A stretch of DNA of 64,000 nt, from the NCBI RefSeq assembly GCF_003013405.1, contig NZ_PXZL01000001.1, forward strand, positions 607,250 to 671,249. Direction: 5' to 3'. The position numbers and the translations under genes are program-made. Below, in pieces: positions 19,428-27,729 of this stretch (its first letter is position 1; each line of letters begins with the position of its first letter). The stretch is from Brevibacillus formosus (lineage in GTDB: Bacteria; Bacillota; Bacilli; Brevibacillales; Brevibacillaceae). Under the pieces are notes generated by a model. The model made no database searches. It was not told the origin of the DNA and saw only the letters and a program-made list of their open reading frames with translations.

Positions 19428-20386
19428 TGGATTGGGGATTAATTCTCAGCAACCTGGTTCATGATACCATCGTGTTTTCCACTGCCTTGATTTTTGCCGC
19501 ATTGGGTGGATTGTACTCAGAGCGTTCTGGTGTCGTGAACATTGCGCTAGAAGGTATGATGATTATTGGTGCTTTTACCGGAGCAGTAATGACCTATGCT
19601 TTCCAAGATTCACTTGGTACTTGGGCACCTTGGGTCGGATTTATTGCGGCAGGGATTGCCGGTTGTATTTTTGCACTCCCGCATGCCGTTGCTTCGGTTA
19701 CATTTAAAGCGGACCAGACCGTCAGTGGTGTGGCCCTGAACTTCTTGGCAGCTGGACTTTCCATCTACCTGACCAAAATTATTTTTGACGGAGCAGGTCA
19801 GACAACAACATTGACCGCTGTGTTTAACAAATTCAGTATTCCTGGATTGAGTGAAATTCCGTATCTCGGACATGCCATTTTTGAGGCGTATCCTACTAGC
19901 TTTCTAGCTTTCATTGCTGTTTTCGTTACGTGGTATGTTGTATTTAAGACACCATTCGGATTGCGCTTGCGTTCAGTTGGTGAGCATCCGCGTGCTGCTG
20001 ATACAGTAGGGATCAATGTTAAGAGAATGCGCTACACGGCTGTTATGATCAGTGGTATGCTGGCTGCATTAGGTGGAGCTACCATTTCTTTGACGACAAC
20101 CAGTAACTTCTCCCATAACACGGTTTCCGGACAAGGGTTTATCGCGATTGCAGCCTTGATCTTTGGTAAATGGCATCCAGCGGGTGCGATGGGAGCAGCC
20201 TTGTTCTTCGGTGTCGCTCAAGCGATCAAGTCTTTGGTGCAAATCTTCGGATTGACCAATTACATTCCTACTGAATTTATCTTCATGCTTCCGTACGTAC
20301 TGACGATTCTCGTGATGGCTGGTCTAGTTGGACGATCCAGTGCTCCAGCGGCCCTGGGCAAACCTTACGATACGGGATCACGTTAA
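19427..20386 (+). CDS. nupQ: Nucleoside ABC transporter permease
   Basis: This is the second permease, 319 residues, with the conserved VVNIALEGMMIIGAFTGAV region and the ATPase-contact loop SVGEHPRAADTVGINV. It is translationally coupled to nupP. Together nupN-nupO-nupP-nupQ give a complete importer. The likely substrates are nucleosides, inferred from the family and not provable from sequence. Confidence 0.92.
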   Translation: MDWGLILSNLVHDTIVFSTALIFAALGGLYSERSGVVNIALEGMMIIGAFTGAVMTYAFQDSLGTWAPWVGFIAAGIAGCIFALPHAVASVTFKADQTVSGVALNFLAAGLSIYLTKIIFDGAGQTTTLTAVFNKFSIPGLSEIPYLGHAIFEAYPTSFLAFIAVFVTWYVVFKTPFGLRLRSVGEHPRAADTVGINVKRMRYTAVMISGMLAALGGATISLTTTSNFSHNTVSGQGFIAIAALIFGKWHPAGAMGAALFFGVAQAIKSLVQIFGLTNYIPTEFIFMLPYVLTILVMAGLVGRSSAPAALGKPYDTGSR

Positions 20387-20453
20387 TCATTTGTTGACAA
20401 AATTTGGCGTCTAGAACCTGTCACTTTCCCTGTGCGATAATTTTTGTGACTGC

Positions 20454-20490
20454 TTGCGGTCCGCAAAAAAACGGTCCATTCCGTTTTTGC
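20454..20490 (+). promoter_or_regulatory. Palindrome and overlapping hairpin between nupQ and the M23 gene
   Basis: TTGCGG-T-CCGCAA (20454-20466) is a perfect 13-base palindrome. It overlaps the hairpin GCAAAAAAACGG/CCGTTTTTGC (20463-20490), which has no T tract. It may be an operator or part of a terminator; I cannot tell which. Confidence 0.35.
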
Positions 20491-20515
20491 AAATTGTCTG
20501 TGGGGAGGGAAAAAG

Positions 20516-21694
20516 ATGAACCGCTGTCTACATAAGTACAGCAGTTATCGATGGAACAGGATTCTAGGCGCTTTTGTTTTTTGCCTGATGATAGCAGTAT
20601 CCGGTGGAACGGTTTCAGCAAAAGAGCCGGGACCTGTCATTTCTGTCGTTGTCGATGGAAAGGGAGTTCAATCAGATGTATCGCCCATCCATCGAAATGG
20701 GCGTATGCTCGTTCCGATACGGGTAGTAGCGGAGGCAACAGGCTCAGAAGTCAGCTACGATGCCGCCACTCAAAAAGTATGGCTCAACAAAAAAGGCAAG
20801 CATATATCCCTTACGATCGGCAGCCAGTTAGGGTATGTAGATGGAAAACGTTTGAAGATGGATGTCTCTCCAATCATCATGAATAAGCGGACGCTTGTTC
20901 CGATCCGTTTTATATCCGAGGCATTTGGCTATCAAGTCCAATGGGATGAGACTTCAACCGTTGCATACATACAATCCAAACCTGTGGAAGACAAGGCTAC
21001 GAGTGTGAAATACTCCTTGAATCCATATGTCGTTCAACAGGGTGATACCTTATCAAAAATTGCAGCTCGCCATGACACGAACATGAGTGCCATTCAGAAA
21101 AATAACCATCTTTCTTCTGATGAGGTACTGGTGGGCCAAATTTTATTTTTGCCAGAAGGTGCACGAAGAGCTGAGCACTCCATTGCTACAAAAGTCGCCG
21201 ATGATCAATTGATTGGGGAACAATTTCGGTTTCCTTTCCACAATAATAGTTGGTATGAGCCGTATGGGGATAGCTTTGGTTCCGATCGAGAGTGGACCGA
21301 GACGAATAACGGCAGTGTCCGTAGCCACGAGGGCATCGACATTATGGCACCGAAAGGAACGCCGATTTACTCGGTATCCGATGGGACGATCAACAAAGTG
21401 GGCTGGAATACGTATGGTGGCTGGAGAGTAAACATTACGGATGAGAATGGCCAATATCGGATGTATTACGCTCATTTGCAGGCGTATGCACCAGGATTGC
21501 ATGTAGGGAAAACGATAAAAGCAGGACAGCTGATCGGTTTTGTTGGAGATACAGGCTATGGTGGAGCTGGGACAGTGGGAATGTTTGAACCTCACCTGCA
21601 TTTTGGTCTCTATCGTAACAGCACGGGGAAGGCGATCGATCCATATGATTACTTGCGGATTTGGGAGCAAAATAAAGTAGATAGTCCGCTCTAA
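20516..21694 (+). CDS. Secreted peptidase with stalk-like repeats, LysM and M23 domain
   Basis: The 392-residue product has a signal peptide (hydrophobic IAVSGGTVSAKE region near residue 30). Two copies of the copper-amine-oxidase N-terminal repeat follow (GRMLVPIRVVAEATGSEVSY and KRTLVPIRFISEAFGYQVQW). A LysM peptidoglycan-binding module comes next (YVVQQGDTLSKIAARHDTNM), then a LytM/M23 endopeptidase with zinc ligands in HEGIDIMAP and HLHFG. All M23 metal ligands look intact. GGGGAGGG precedes the ATG. It is probably a cell-wall hydrolase acting on peptidoglycan cross-bridges. The domain order is common in Paenibacillaceae. Confidence 0.88.
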   Translation: MNRCLHKYSSYRWNRILGAFVFCLMIAVSGGTVSAKEPGPVISVVVDGKGVQSDVSPIHRNGRMLVPIRVVAEATGSEVSYDAATQKVWLNKKGKHISLTIGSQLGYVDGKRLKMDVSPIIMNKRTLVPIRFISEAFGYQVQWDETSTVAYIQSKPVEDKATSVKYSLNPYVVQQGDTLSKIAARHDTNMSAIQKNNHLSSDEVLVGQILFLPEGARRAEHSIATKVADDQLIGEQFRFPFHNNSWYEPYGDSFGSDREWTETNNGSVRSHEGIDIMAPKGTPIYSVSDGTINKVGWNTYGGWRVNITDENGQYRMYYAHLQAYAPGLHVGKTIKAGQLIGFVGDTGYGGAGTVGMFEPHLHFGLYRNSTGKAIDPYDYLRIWEQNKVDSPL

Positions 21695-21747
21695 AATTGG
21701 GACAAACTACTACGGAGTACCTTCACGCTTAAAAGGAGGCCCTTCGT

Positions 21748-21903
21748 ATGTGGACTTGTCCGTACTGTGGGGGAAGCCACGGCTTACCCTTTCACGATGA
21801 GCAGTTGGATGGCATGCTCTGTCTTTCGTCTGATTGTGGTCGATTTGTTGAAGAGCATGATACATCGGATGATCCTCGAGACTGGGATGCAATGGATATG
21901 TAA
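21748..21903 (+). CDS. Small zinc-ribbon-like protein, 51 residues
   Basis: A short open frame starts at ATG 21748 behind AAAAGGAGG and ends at TAA 21901-21903, directly before a strong terminator. The product begins MWTCPYCGGSHG and contains a second cysteine pair in LCLSSDCGRF, giving a CxxC...CxxxxC zinc-ribbon-like pattern. It then ends in an acidic tail (EEHDTSDDPRDWDAMD). I recognise no named family. The ribosome site, the four cysteines and the terminator together make a real gene likely. Confidence 0.7.
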   Translation: MWTCPYCGGSHGLPFHDEQLDGMLCLSSDCGRFVEEHDTSDDPRDWDAMDM

Positions 21904-21905
21904 GG

Positions 21906-21953
21906 AAAAGAGTGAACGCCCTTCGTAAAAAGGTGTCGTTCGCTCTTTTTTTA
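21906..21953 (+). terminator. Terminator after the small zinc-ribbon gene
   Basis: AAAAGAGTGAACG and CGTTCGCTCTTTT pair with one mismatch and run into TTTTTTT. Confidence 0.85.
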
Positions 21954-22113
21954 TACAATGGAAGCGCTGTGATTTGCGTATTACGGGACTTGCGTGAGCG
22001 CATAGGATGAAGCACTGGGATATATAATGGAAGATTCTGATGCTTGATGCCCTAACAATTGGTTACAATAGAGAAGAGTAAGAAGTAAGCTGATGGAGAA
22101 GGGAGATTGGACT

Positions 22114-23409
22114 ATGACTGCTACTACAACCGAAATTGCATTTCAAAGCTCCCAAATCAATGGGATGAACGTACATATCCTTCCAACCGAAAAGTTCAAG
22201 ACAACGACGATCGTGACGATGATTGAACAGGCGCTATCGGAGGAACACGTAACGAAAACAGCATTGCTTGCAATGGTCATGAAACGTGCCAGCGCTCGTT
22301 TTCCAGAAACGAAGCTATTGCGAGCACATTTGGATTTCCTTTACGGTGCCATCTTTGATGTCGATGTCATGAAAAAAGGCGAGCGGCAAATTCTGCAAAT
22401 TTATATGGAAGTACCGAATGAAAAATATTTGTCCAATGAGGCCTCTCTTTTGGAGCAGGCCATCGAATTCGTAGGAGATATGCTTGTCAGACCGTATGTA
22501 CAGGACAACGCTTTTTCCGAAAAGTACTTGGCACAGGAAAAAGAGACGCTACGAAAACGGATAGAGAGTTTGATCGACGACAAAATGAAGTATGCGAACC
22601 AACGGGTGACAGAAGAAATGTGTAAAGGTGAACCCTTCTCTCTTCTCGTCCAAGGCCGTGTGGCGGATTTGCCAAAGATCACGGGTCAGGAGCTGTATCA
22701 ATATTTTAAAGAAGTAACGACGACGAATCCAATCAACATGTTCGTGGTGGGCGATGTTGATCAGCAGGAAGTAAGCGAGGCTATTCGCAAGCATATCCCA
22801 TTGGAACGCTCCCAAGCAGGAGAGCTGCAGATCGCATCGACGGTGAAGGACGTATCTGCTGAGCGCGAAGTGATCGATCGACTTGATGTTAACCAAGCAA
22901 AGCTCAACATCGGCTGCCGCACGCAGATCACTTATAAGGATGACGATTACCCGACGCTGCTCTTATTCAACGGGATTTTAGGCGGTTTTCCTCACTCCAA
23001 GCTGTTTGTCAATGTCCGTGAAAAAGAGAGTCTTGCTTACTATGCCGTATCCAGACTAGAGAGCCACAAAGGGATTCTCATGATTATGTCCGGGATTGAT
23101 GTTAGCAAATATCAGCGTGCAGTTGAGATAATTAAGCAGCAGCTTGATCTGATGCAACAAGGAACCATATCGGATGAGGAAATGAGCCAGACGCGTGCGA
23201 CTTTGTCCAACCAATTCCGTGAGCTACTGGACAGTGCACGCGGCATGATTGATTTTACGTACAATGGTGTAATTAGCGGACGTCCTCGGAAAATCGAAGA
23301 GCTTTTGGCGGGGATCAACCAAGCGACAATTGAAGATATCAAGAAGGTAGCGAGCAAGGTGACGATCGACACGGTTTATCTGCTGCGAGACAAGAAGGGA
23401 GAGGCATAA
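22114..23409 (+). CDS. ymfF: M16-like peptidase homologue lacking the zinc motif (YmfF-type)
   Basis: The protein has the M16 fold, including the C-terminal LFNGILGGFPHSKLFVNVREKESLAYY, but no HxxEH motif in the N-terminal half. It is therefore likely a non-catalytic partner. ATG at 22114 has GAAGGGAG about 11 bases upstream; the ATG at 22093 lacks a ribosome site. The product is 431 residues. It is followed one base later by ymfH, the catalytic-type partner, as in B. subtilis. The pair probably forms a heterodimer as in other active/inactive M16 pairs; that is inference. Confidence 0.88.
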   Translation: MTATTTEIAFQSSQINGMNVHILPTEKFKTTTIVTMIEQALSEEHVTKTALLAMVMKRASARFPETKLLRAHLDFLYGAIFDVDVMKKGERQILQIYMEVPNEKYLSNEASLLEQAIEFVGDMLVRPYVQDNAFSEKYLAQEKETLRKRIESLIDDKMKYANQRVTEEMCKGEPFSLLVQGRVADLPKITGQELYQYFKEVTTTNPINMFVVGDVDQQEVSEAIRKHIPLERSQAGELQIASTVKDVSAEREVIDRLDVNQAKLNIGCRTQITYKDDDYPTLLLFNGILGGFPHSKLFVNVREKESLAYYAVSRLESHKGILMIMSGIDVSKYQRAVEIIKQQLDLMQQGTISDEEMSQTRATLSNQFRELLDSARGMIDFTYNGVISGRPRKIEELLAGINQATIEDIKKVASKVTIDTVYLLRDKKGEA

Positions 23410-23410
23410 G

Positions 23411-24703
23411 ATGCAGACCACGGTCTTTGAACAAGTAAATGAAACGGTATATCATGAAACTCTCCAAAATGGATTGCAAGTATATCTGGTTCCCAAACAA
23501 GGCTTCAGCAAAACATACGCTGTGTTCACTACTCGCTACGGCTCCATTGATAGCCATTTCCGTACCCGAAGCGGGGAAGAAATCAATGTTCCCGACGGCA
23601 TTGCGCATTTTCTAGAGCACAAAATGTTTGAGAAAAAAGATCGGGATGTCATGCACGAATTCAGTAAAAACGGGGCGAGCTGCAATGCGTTCACGAGCTT
23701 CAATCGCACGGCTTATTTGTTCTCGTGCACAGATAAGCTGGATGACAATCTGAATCTGCTGCTTGATTATGTGCAGGACCCGTATTTTACAGATGCCAGT
23801 GTAGAAAAGGAAAAAGGAATCATCGGCCAGGAAATCACCATGTACGATGACAATCCTGATTGGAAGGTGTACATGAACCTTCTAAAGGCCATGTACCAGA
23901 AGTATCCGATTAACATTGAAATTGCGGGTACGATCGAGACAATCTCTCATATTACAAAAGAATATTTGTATCAGTGCTATGAAACGTTTTATCATCCTGC
24001 CAATATGCTCTTGTTGGTCGTGGGCTCCTTCGAACCAGAAGCGATCATGAAGCTCATTCGTGAAAACCAGGGAGCAAAGGAGTTTCCTCCTGCGCCACAA
24101 ATCACGCTCGTGTTTCCAGAAGAGCCGGCAGCGCCAGCAGAGGCGAAAGTAGAAGCGTTTCTAACAGTTGGTCTGCCCAAATGCATGATCGGAATCAAGG
24201 AAAAGGAAAACGGTCTAACCAAGGAAGCCTTGTTAAAACGCGAGTTGACTACTAAACTGGTATTGGACATCGCGTTCGGTACTAGCTCCGCTGTTTATGA
24301 GCGTTTGTATGATAGCGAGCTGATTACGGAAAGCTTTGATTTTGACTACAGCAGCGAGCAGGATTATGCTTATACGATCATTGGTGGAGATACACCTGAT
24401 CCAGAGCGTTTAGTGGAAACAATCAAAGCGGAAATCGATCAATTGAAGCAAACTGGTATAGCTCAGGACGATTTTGAGCGTGCCAAGCGTAAAAAAATCG
24501 GAAACTTCCTGCGTTCTCTAAACTCTGTAGAGTTTATTGCTAACCAGTTTACCAGCTTCAAATTTAACGGGAATGATCTGTTTTCCGTAGTGCCGACCTT
24601 GGAGTCGATCACACGCGAAGATGTGGAAAAACGTTTGAAGGAGCATTTTTTAACCGAGCAGATGGCTGTTTCCATCGTTCGTTCCGCTTCGCCACAGGAG
24701 TAA
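23411..24703 (+). CDS. ymfH: M16 family zinc peptidase (YmfH-type)
   Basis: The zinc motif is intact in GIAHFLEHKMFEKKD, and the downstream glutamate lies in KGIIGQEITMYDDNPD. The length is 430 residues. It begins one base after ymfF, whose tail supplies the GGGAGAGG ribosome site. The substrate is unknown; relatives process peptides in bacteriocin or quorum pathways. Confidence 0.9.
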   Translation: MQTTVFEQVNETVYHETLQNGLQVYLVPKQGFSKTYAVFTTRYGSIDSHFRTRSGEEINVPDGIAHFLEHKMFEKKDRDVMHEFSKNGASCNAFTSFNRTAYLFSCTDKLDDNLNLLLDYVQDPYFTDASVEKEKGIIGQEITMYDDNPDWKVYMNLLKAMYQKYPINIEIAGTIETISHITKEYLYQCYETFYHPANMLLLVVGSFEPEAIMKLIRENQGAKEFPPAPQITLVFPEEPAAPAEAKVEAFLTVGLPKCMIGIKEKENGLTKEALLKRELTTKLVLDIAFGTSSAVYERLYDSELITESFDFDYSSEQDYAYTIIGGDTPDPERLVETIKAEIDQLKQTGIAQDDFERAKRKKIGNFLRSLNSVEFIANQFTSFKFNGNDLFSVVPTLESITREDVEKRLKEHFLTEQMAVSIVRSASPQE

Positions 24704-24710
24704 TGTATTC

Positions 24711-25448
24711 ATGTTCAAGCAAGAGACGCCATGGGCGTTAATTACGGGAGCTTCCGGAGAGATCGGGCAGGCGATCGGTGCCTACCTGATTGATGCGGGG
24801 GTTCCCCTTTATCTGCATTACAATCGAAATATGGAAAAATTGGAGCCGTTGGTGCAAAAATGCCAGGAGCGGGGTGTTCCGTTCGGCATCCTCCAGGCTG
24901 ATCTGCGGGATCCACAGCAAATTTCCGCGATGTTTGCTCATATGCAGGTTGCACCACTGTTGATCGTGAACAACGCTTCAGTGGATGATGTCGGATTATT
25001 TACAGATGTGACTGTGGAGAAATTCGATGACCTTATCGCACTCAATGTTCGATCCACTTTTTTGGTCTGCCAAGCTGCTGTTCCAGCTATGCTGCGTGCA
25101 AGGTATGGGCGTATCGTCAACATTTCTTCTATTTGGGGGCTTACGGGTGGTTCGTGTGAGGTGCTGTACTCCATGACCAAAGGAGCAATTAATACGTTCA
25201 CCAAAGCTTTGGCAAAGGAAATGGCACCTAACGGAATCACGGTAAATGCAGTCGCCCCAGGAGCTATTGCTGGTGGAATGATGGAGCGCTTTTCTCCAGA
25301 TGAAATGGAAATGATCGCGGAAGAAATACCGGCCAACCGGCTCGGACAACCCTATGAGGTAGCAGCAGTCGTGCGCTTTTTGCTATCGGCGGATTCCAGT
25401 TATGTGACAGGGCAAGTGATTAGTCCAAACGGTGGATGGTACACGTAG
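24711..25448 (+). CDS. ymfI: Short-chain dehydrogenase/reductase (YmfI-type)
   Basis: Classical SDR of 245 residues. It has a cofactor glycine motif (TGASGEIGQAIGAYL), the NNAS motif, the catalytic serine in IVNISSIWG, YxxxK in YSMTKGAI, and the C-terminal GQVISPNGGWYT common to FabG-like enzymes. The substrate is not evident. It follows ymfH after 7 bases and ends the ymfF-H-I group. Confidence 0.9.
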   Translation: MFKQETPWALITGASGEIGQAIGAYLIDAGVPLYLHYNRNMEKLEPLVQKCQERGVPFGILQADLRDPQQISAMFAHMQVAPLLIVNNASVDDVGLFTDVTVEKFDDLIALNVRSTFLVCQAAVPAMLRARYGRIVNISSIWGLTGGSCEVLYSMTKGAINTFTKALAKEMAPNGITVNAVAPGAIAGGMMERFSPDEMEMIAEEIPANRLGQPYEVAAVVRFLLSADSSYVTGQVISPNGGWYT

Positions 25449-25462
25449 AAGGTAAGTATGCA

Positions 25463-25493
25463 TGAATAAAATACGAGAAATGATGGAATTCTA
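25463..25493 (+). promoter_or_regulatory. Sigma-G-like promoter for the DUF3243 gene
   Basis: TGAATA (25463-25468) is 18 bases from AATTCTA (25487-25493). The known sigma-G consensus is about TGMATA-N17/18-CATWHTA, so the -10 differs at one position. This would place the gene in the forespore. I recall ymfJ as a sigma-G gene in B. subtilis. Confidence 0.5.
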
Positions 25494-25548
25494 TCTTTTG
25501 TGTGGGCAGCAAATCTGTTCGCAACGTACAAAAGGAGGGAATTTCCCT

Positions 25549-25818
25549 ATGTCGATTCTTGACAATTTTAGCGACTGGAAAGCGTTTCTCGGAGATCGGG
25601 TAGAACAAGCGAAACAAGCCGGGATGGAAAGCGATACGCTTCAAAATGTAGCTTATCAAATCGGTAGCTATCTGTCTGAGCAAGTAGACCCGAAAAACGA
25701 TCAGGAGCGCCTGTTGAAACAGCTGTGGGACGCAGGTGATCAACAGCAGCAACAAGCTTTGGCATCACTCATGGTGAAGCTTGTTCAGAATCGCAATGAC
25801 GCGAACGCTGGCAACTAG
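25549..25818 (+). CDS. ymfJ: DUF3243 family protein (YmfJ-type)
   Basis: The 89-residue product matches the DUF3243 family. The start MSILDNFSDWKAFLGDRVEQ is followed by a helical body and an acidic/Gln-rich region. ATG at 25549 has AAAGGAGGG upstream. An earlier in-frame ATG at 25462 overlaps the probable promoter and is less likely. The function is unknown; the sigma-G-like site suggests forespore expression. Confidence 0.87.
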   Translation: MSILDNFSDWKAFLGDRVEQAKQAGMESDTLQNVAYQIGSYLSEQVDPKNDQERLLKQLWDAGDQQQQQALASLMVKLVQNRNDANAGN

Positions 25819-25824
25819 CCATTC

Positions 25825-25850
25825 AAATCCCCTACTTTTGGGGATTTTTC
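25825..25850 (+). terminator. Terminator after ymfJ
   Basis: AAATCCCC and GGGGATTT form a perfect 8-bp stem followed by TTC. Confidence 0.85.
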
Positions 25851-25859
25851 TTTTCGCGA

Positions 25860-25887
25860 TTGTCGAATGAAACGAACGTGATATACT
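25860..25887 (+). promoter_or_regulatory. Sigma-A-like promoter for ymfK
   Basis: TTGTCG (25860-25865) and TATACT (25882-25887) are separated by 16 bases. Confidence 0.55.
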
Positions 25888-25926
25888 ACATAAGAAGAGA
25901 ATTCTGGCTGGCGGAGAGGATTGCAT

Positions 25927-26706
25927 ATGGAAGCGAAGAAAGAATGGTACATGGAGTATGAGATTGCCCGTAACCGTCCCGGTCTCTTAGGGGACGTATC
26001 TTCTATTCTGGGGATGTTGAACATCAACATTGTGACGATCAATGGTGTGGATACCATGCGTCGAGGTATGCTGCTCTTGACCGATGATGATGAAAAAATG
26101 GAGGTTTTGCGCAACGTTGTGCAAAAAATGGACAACATAACCATAACGAGGTTACGTCCCCCGACAATGCTGGATCGCTTGGCTGTTCGCCACGGTCGCT
26201 ATATAGAACGGGATAGCGAGGACAAAAAAACGTTTCGCTTTGTTCGTGAGGAGCTGGGCTTGCTGGTCGATTTCATGGCAGAAATCCTTAAGAAGGAAGG
26301 TCATCAGCTCATCGGGATTCGTGGAATGCCTCGCGTAGGGAAGACTGAGTCAATGATTGCTGCCAGCGTATCCGCCAATAAACGTTGGACATTTATTTCC
26401 TCTACTTTGTTGCGCCAGACGGTGCGGAGCTCCTTAGCCATTGATGAAATGTCTACTGATCATGTATATTTGATAGATGGAATTGTCTCAACGCTGCGAT
26501 CGACAGAAAAGCACTTTACCTTGCTTCGGGAGATTATGAACTTTCCTGCCGCAAAAATCATTGAGCATCCGGATATATTCGTAAGGGAATCAGAGTATCA
26601 ACTTGATGATTTCCATTACATTATTGAGCTGCGTCATCATCCGGATGAAGAGATTACATATGAGCTTATCAACAATCGCGGCTTTGATAATTTCGAAATG
26701 AATTAA
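25927..26706 (+). CDS. ymfK: DUF3388 protein with ACT-like N-terminus (YmfK-type)
   Basis: Residues about 1-75 look like an ACT-type ligand-binding module (YEIARNRPGLLGDVSSILGMLNIN starts it). The remainder is the DUF3388 region, with a P-loop-like GIRGMPRVGKTESMIAASV near residue 130, which suggests nucleotide binding. ATG at 25927 is preceded by GCGGAGAGG and gives 259 residues. The function is unknown. It leads directly into the RodZ-like gene. Confidence 0.85.
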   Translation: MEAKKEWYMEYEIARNRPGLLGDVSSILGMLNINIVTINGVDTMRRGMLLLTDDDEKMEVLRNVVQKMDNITITRLRPPTMLDRLAVRHGRYIERDSEDKKTFRFVREELGLLVDFMAEILKKEGHQLIGIRGMPRVGKTESMIAASVSANKRWTFISSTLLRQTVRSSLAIDEMSTDHVYLIDGIVSTLRSTEKHFTLLREIMNFPAAKIIEHPDIFVRESEYQLDDFHYIIELRHHPDEEITYELINNRGFDNFEMN

Positions 26707-26718
26707 GGAGGGGCAGCT

Positions 26719-27618
26719 GTGTCTGAGCTAGGTCAAGTCCTGCAAAGGGCCCGCGAAGAAAAAGGAATCACGCTCGACGACATCCAACGTATCACCAAGA
26801 TACAGCGGCGATATTTGGAAGCAATTGAAAGGGGTCATTTTCACGTACTTCCTGGCCACTTTTACGCGCGTGCATTTATAAAGAGTTATGCGGAAGCTGT
26901 CGGTCTAGACCCGAACCACATCCTGAATCACTTTCAGTCCGATTTGCCGGCCCAGCCACCTACAGAGCAAGTAGAGCGACTGCGTCGCAGAAGAGTTGCT
27001 TCAGCGAACAATCCATTACAAGCGGGGCGATGGGTTACCAAAACCTTGCTCGTATTGTTTATTGCCTTGATTATCGGGGTTATTTATTTCGCTGTCGTCA
27101 ACAACAACGGAGGTCAGTTGACTCAGCCAATGCCGGGTGGAACAGTTAACCCTGGAGCGGAAATTGTTACGCCTGGCACTGGTGGTGGAGCGGCAACATC
27201 CCCGATTGCTCAACAACCAAAGCCTCCTTCTATTACGACACCGAATCCTGAAACAGGAACAAACCCACCTGAGAACGTTACGGAAACTCCTCAGGCAACC
27301 ATCACATTTGAATCGCAGCAAGGATCGATGTATAACTATTCCTTGCAAGGTGGAGAAAAAATTACGGTTTATCTGAAGGTGAAAGACGAAACAAGCTGGT
27401 TTGGTATTTCGGAAGGAAAAGGCAAAACGTATGTTGAGCAGGGCACGCTCAAGAAGGATCAGGAAAAAACGATTGAGCTGGGGAAATCCGCTTATATTCG
27501 TTTGGGCAAACCGACTGTAGTGGAATTGAAGGTGAACGGAGTCTTGGTAGACACGTCTAAAATGAAGTCAATGCCGTCCAATCTTACGATGAAAATAAAA
27601 GAGGCGGTCACCCAGTAG
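26719..27618 (+). CDS. rodZ: RodZ-like helix-turn-helix membrane protein (YmfM-type)
   Basis: The protein joins a cytoplasmic Xre-type helix-turn-helix (residues about 1-70, GITLDDIQRITKIQRRYLEA), one transmembrane helix (LLVLFIALIIGVIYFAVV), a Pro/Thr/Gly-rich linker and a C-terminal DUF4115 beta domain. This is the architecture of RodZ, which couples MreB to cell-wall synthesis. GTG at 26719 lies behind AAGGAGGGG. The length is 299 residues. The stop overlaps a terminator palindrome. Confidence 0.88.
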   Translation: MSELGQVLQRAREEKGITLDDIQRITKIQRRYLEAIERGHFHVLPGHFYARAFIKSYAEAVGLDPNHILNHFQSDLPAQPPTEQVERLRRRRVASANNPLQAGRWVTKTLLVLFIALIIGVIYFAVVNNNGGQLTQPMPGGTVNPGAEIVTPGTGGGAATSPIAQQPKPPSITTPNPETGTNPPENVTETPQATITFESQQGSMYNYSLQGGEKITVYLKVKDETSWFGISEGKGKTYVEQGTLKKDQEKTIELGKSAYIRLGKPTVVELKVNGVLVDTSKMKSMPSNLTMKIKEAVTQ

Positions 27619-27640
27619 GCAAGCATATGCTTGCCTTTTG
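27618..27640 (+). terminator. Terminator after rodZ
   Basis: GGCAAGCATATGCTTGCC is a perfect 18-base palindrome followed by TTTT. Its first base is the last base of the rodZ stop codon. Confidence 0.8.
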
Positions 27641-27654
27641 TACTTTTCTCTTTT

Positions 27655-27683
27655 TTGACACTTCCTTTAGGCTTATATTATAC
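27655..27683 (+). promoter_or_regulatory. Sigma-A promoter for rimO
   Basis: A perfect -35 TTGACA (27655-27660) and TTATAC (27678-27683) lie 17 bases apart, about 47 bases before rimO. Confidence 0.75.
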
Positions 27684-27729
27684 TGGATAGGTGTAATATG
27701 GGTTGGTGTGACCAATTGGAGGAAAAAAG

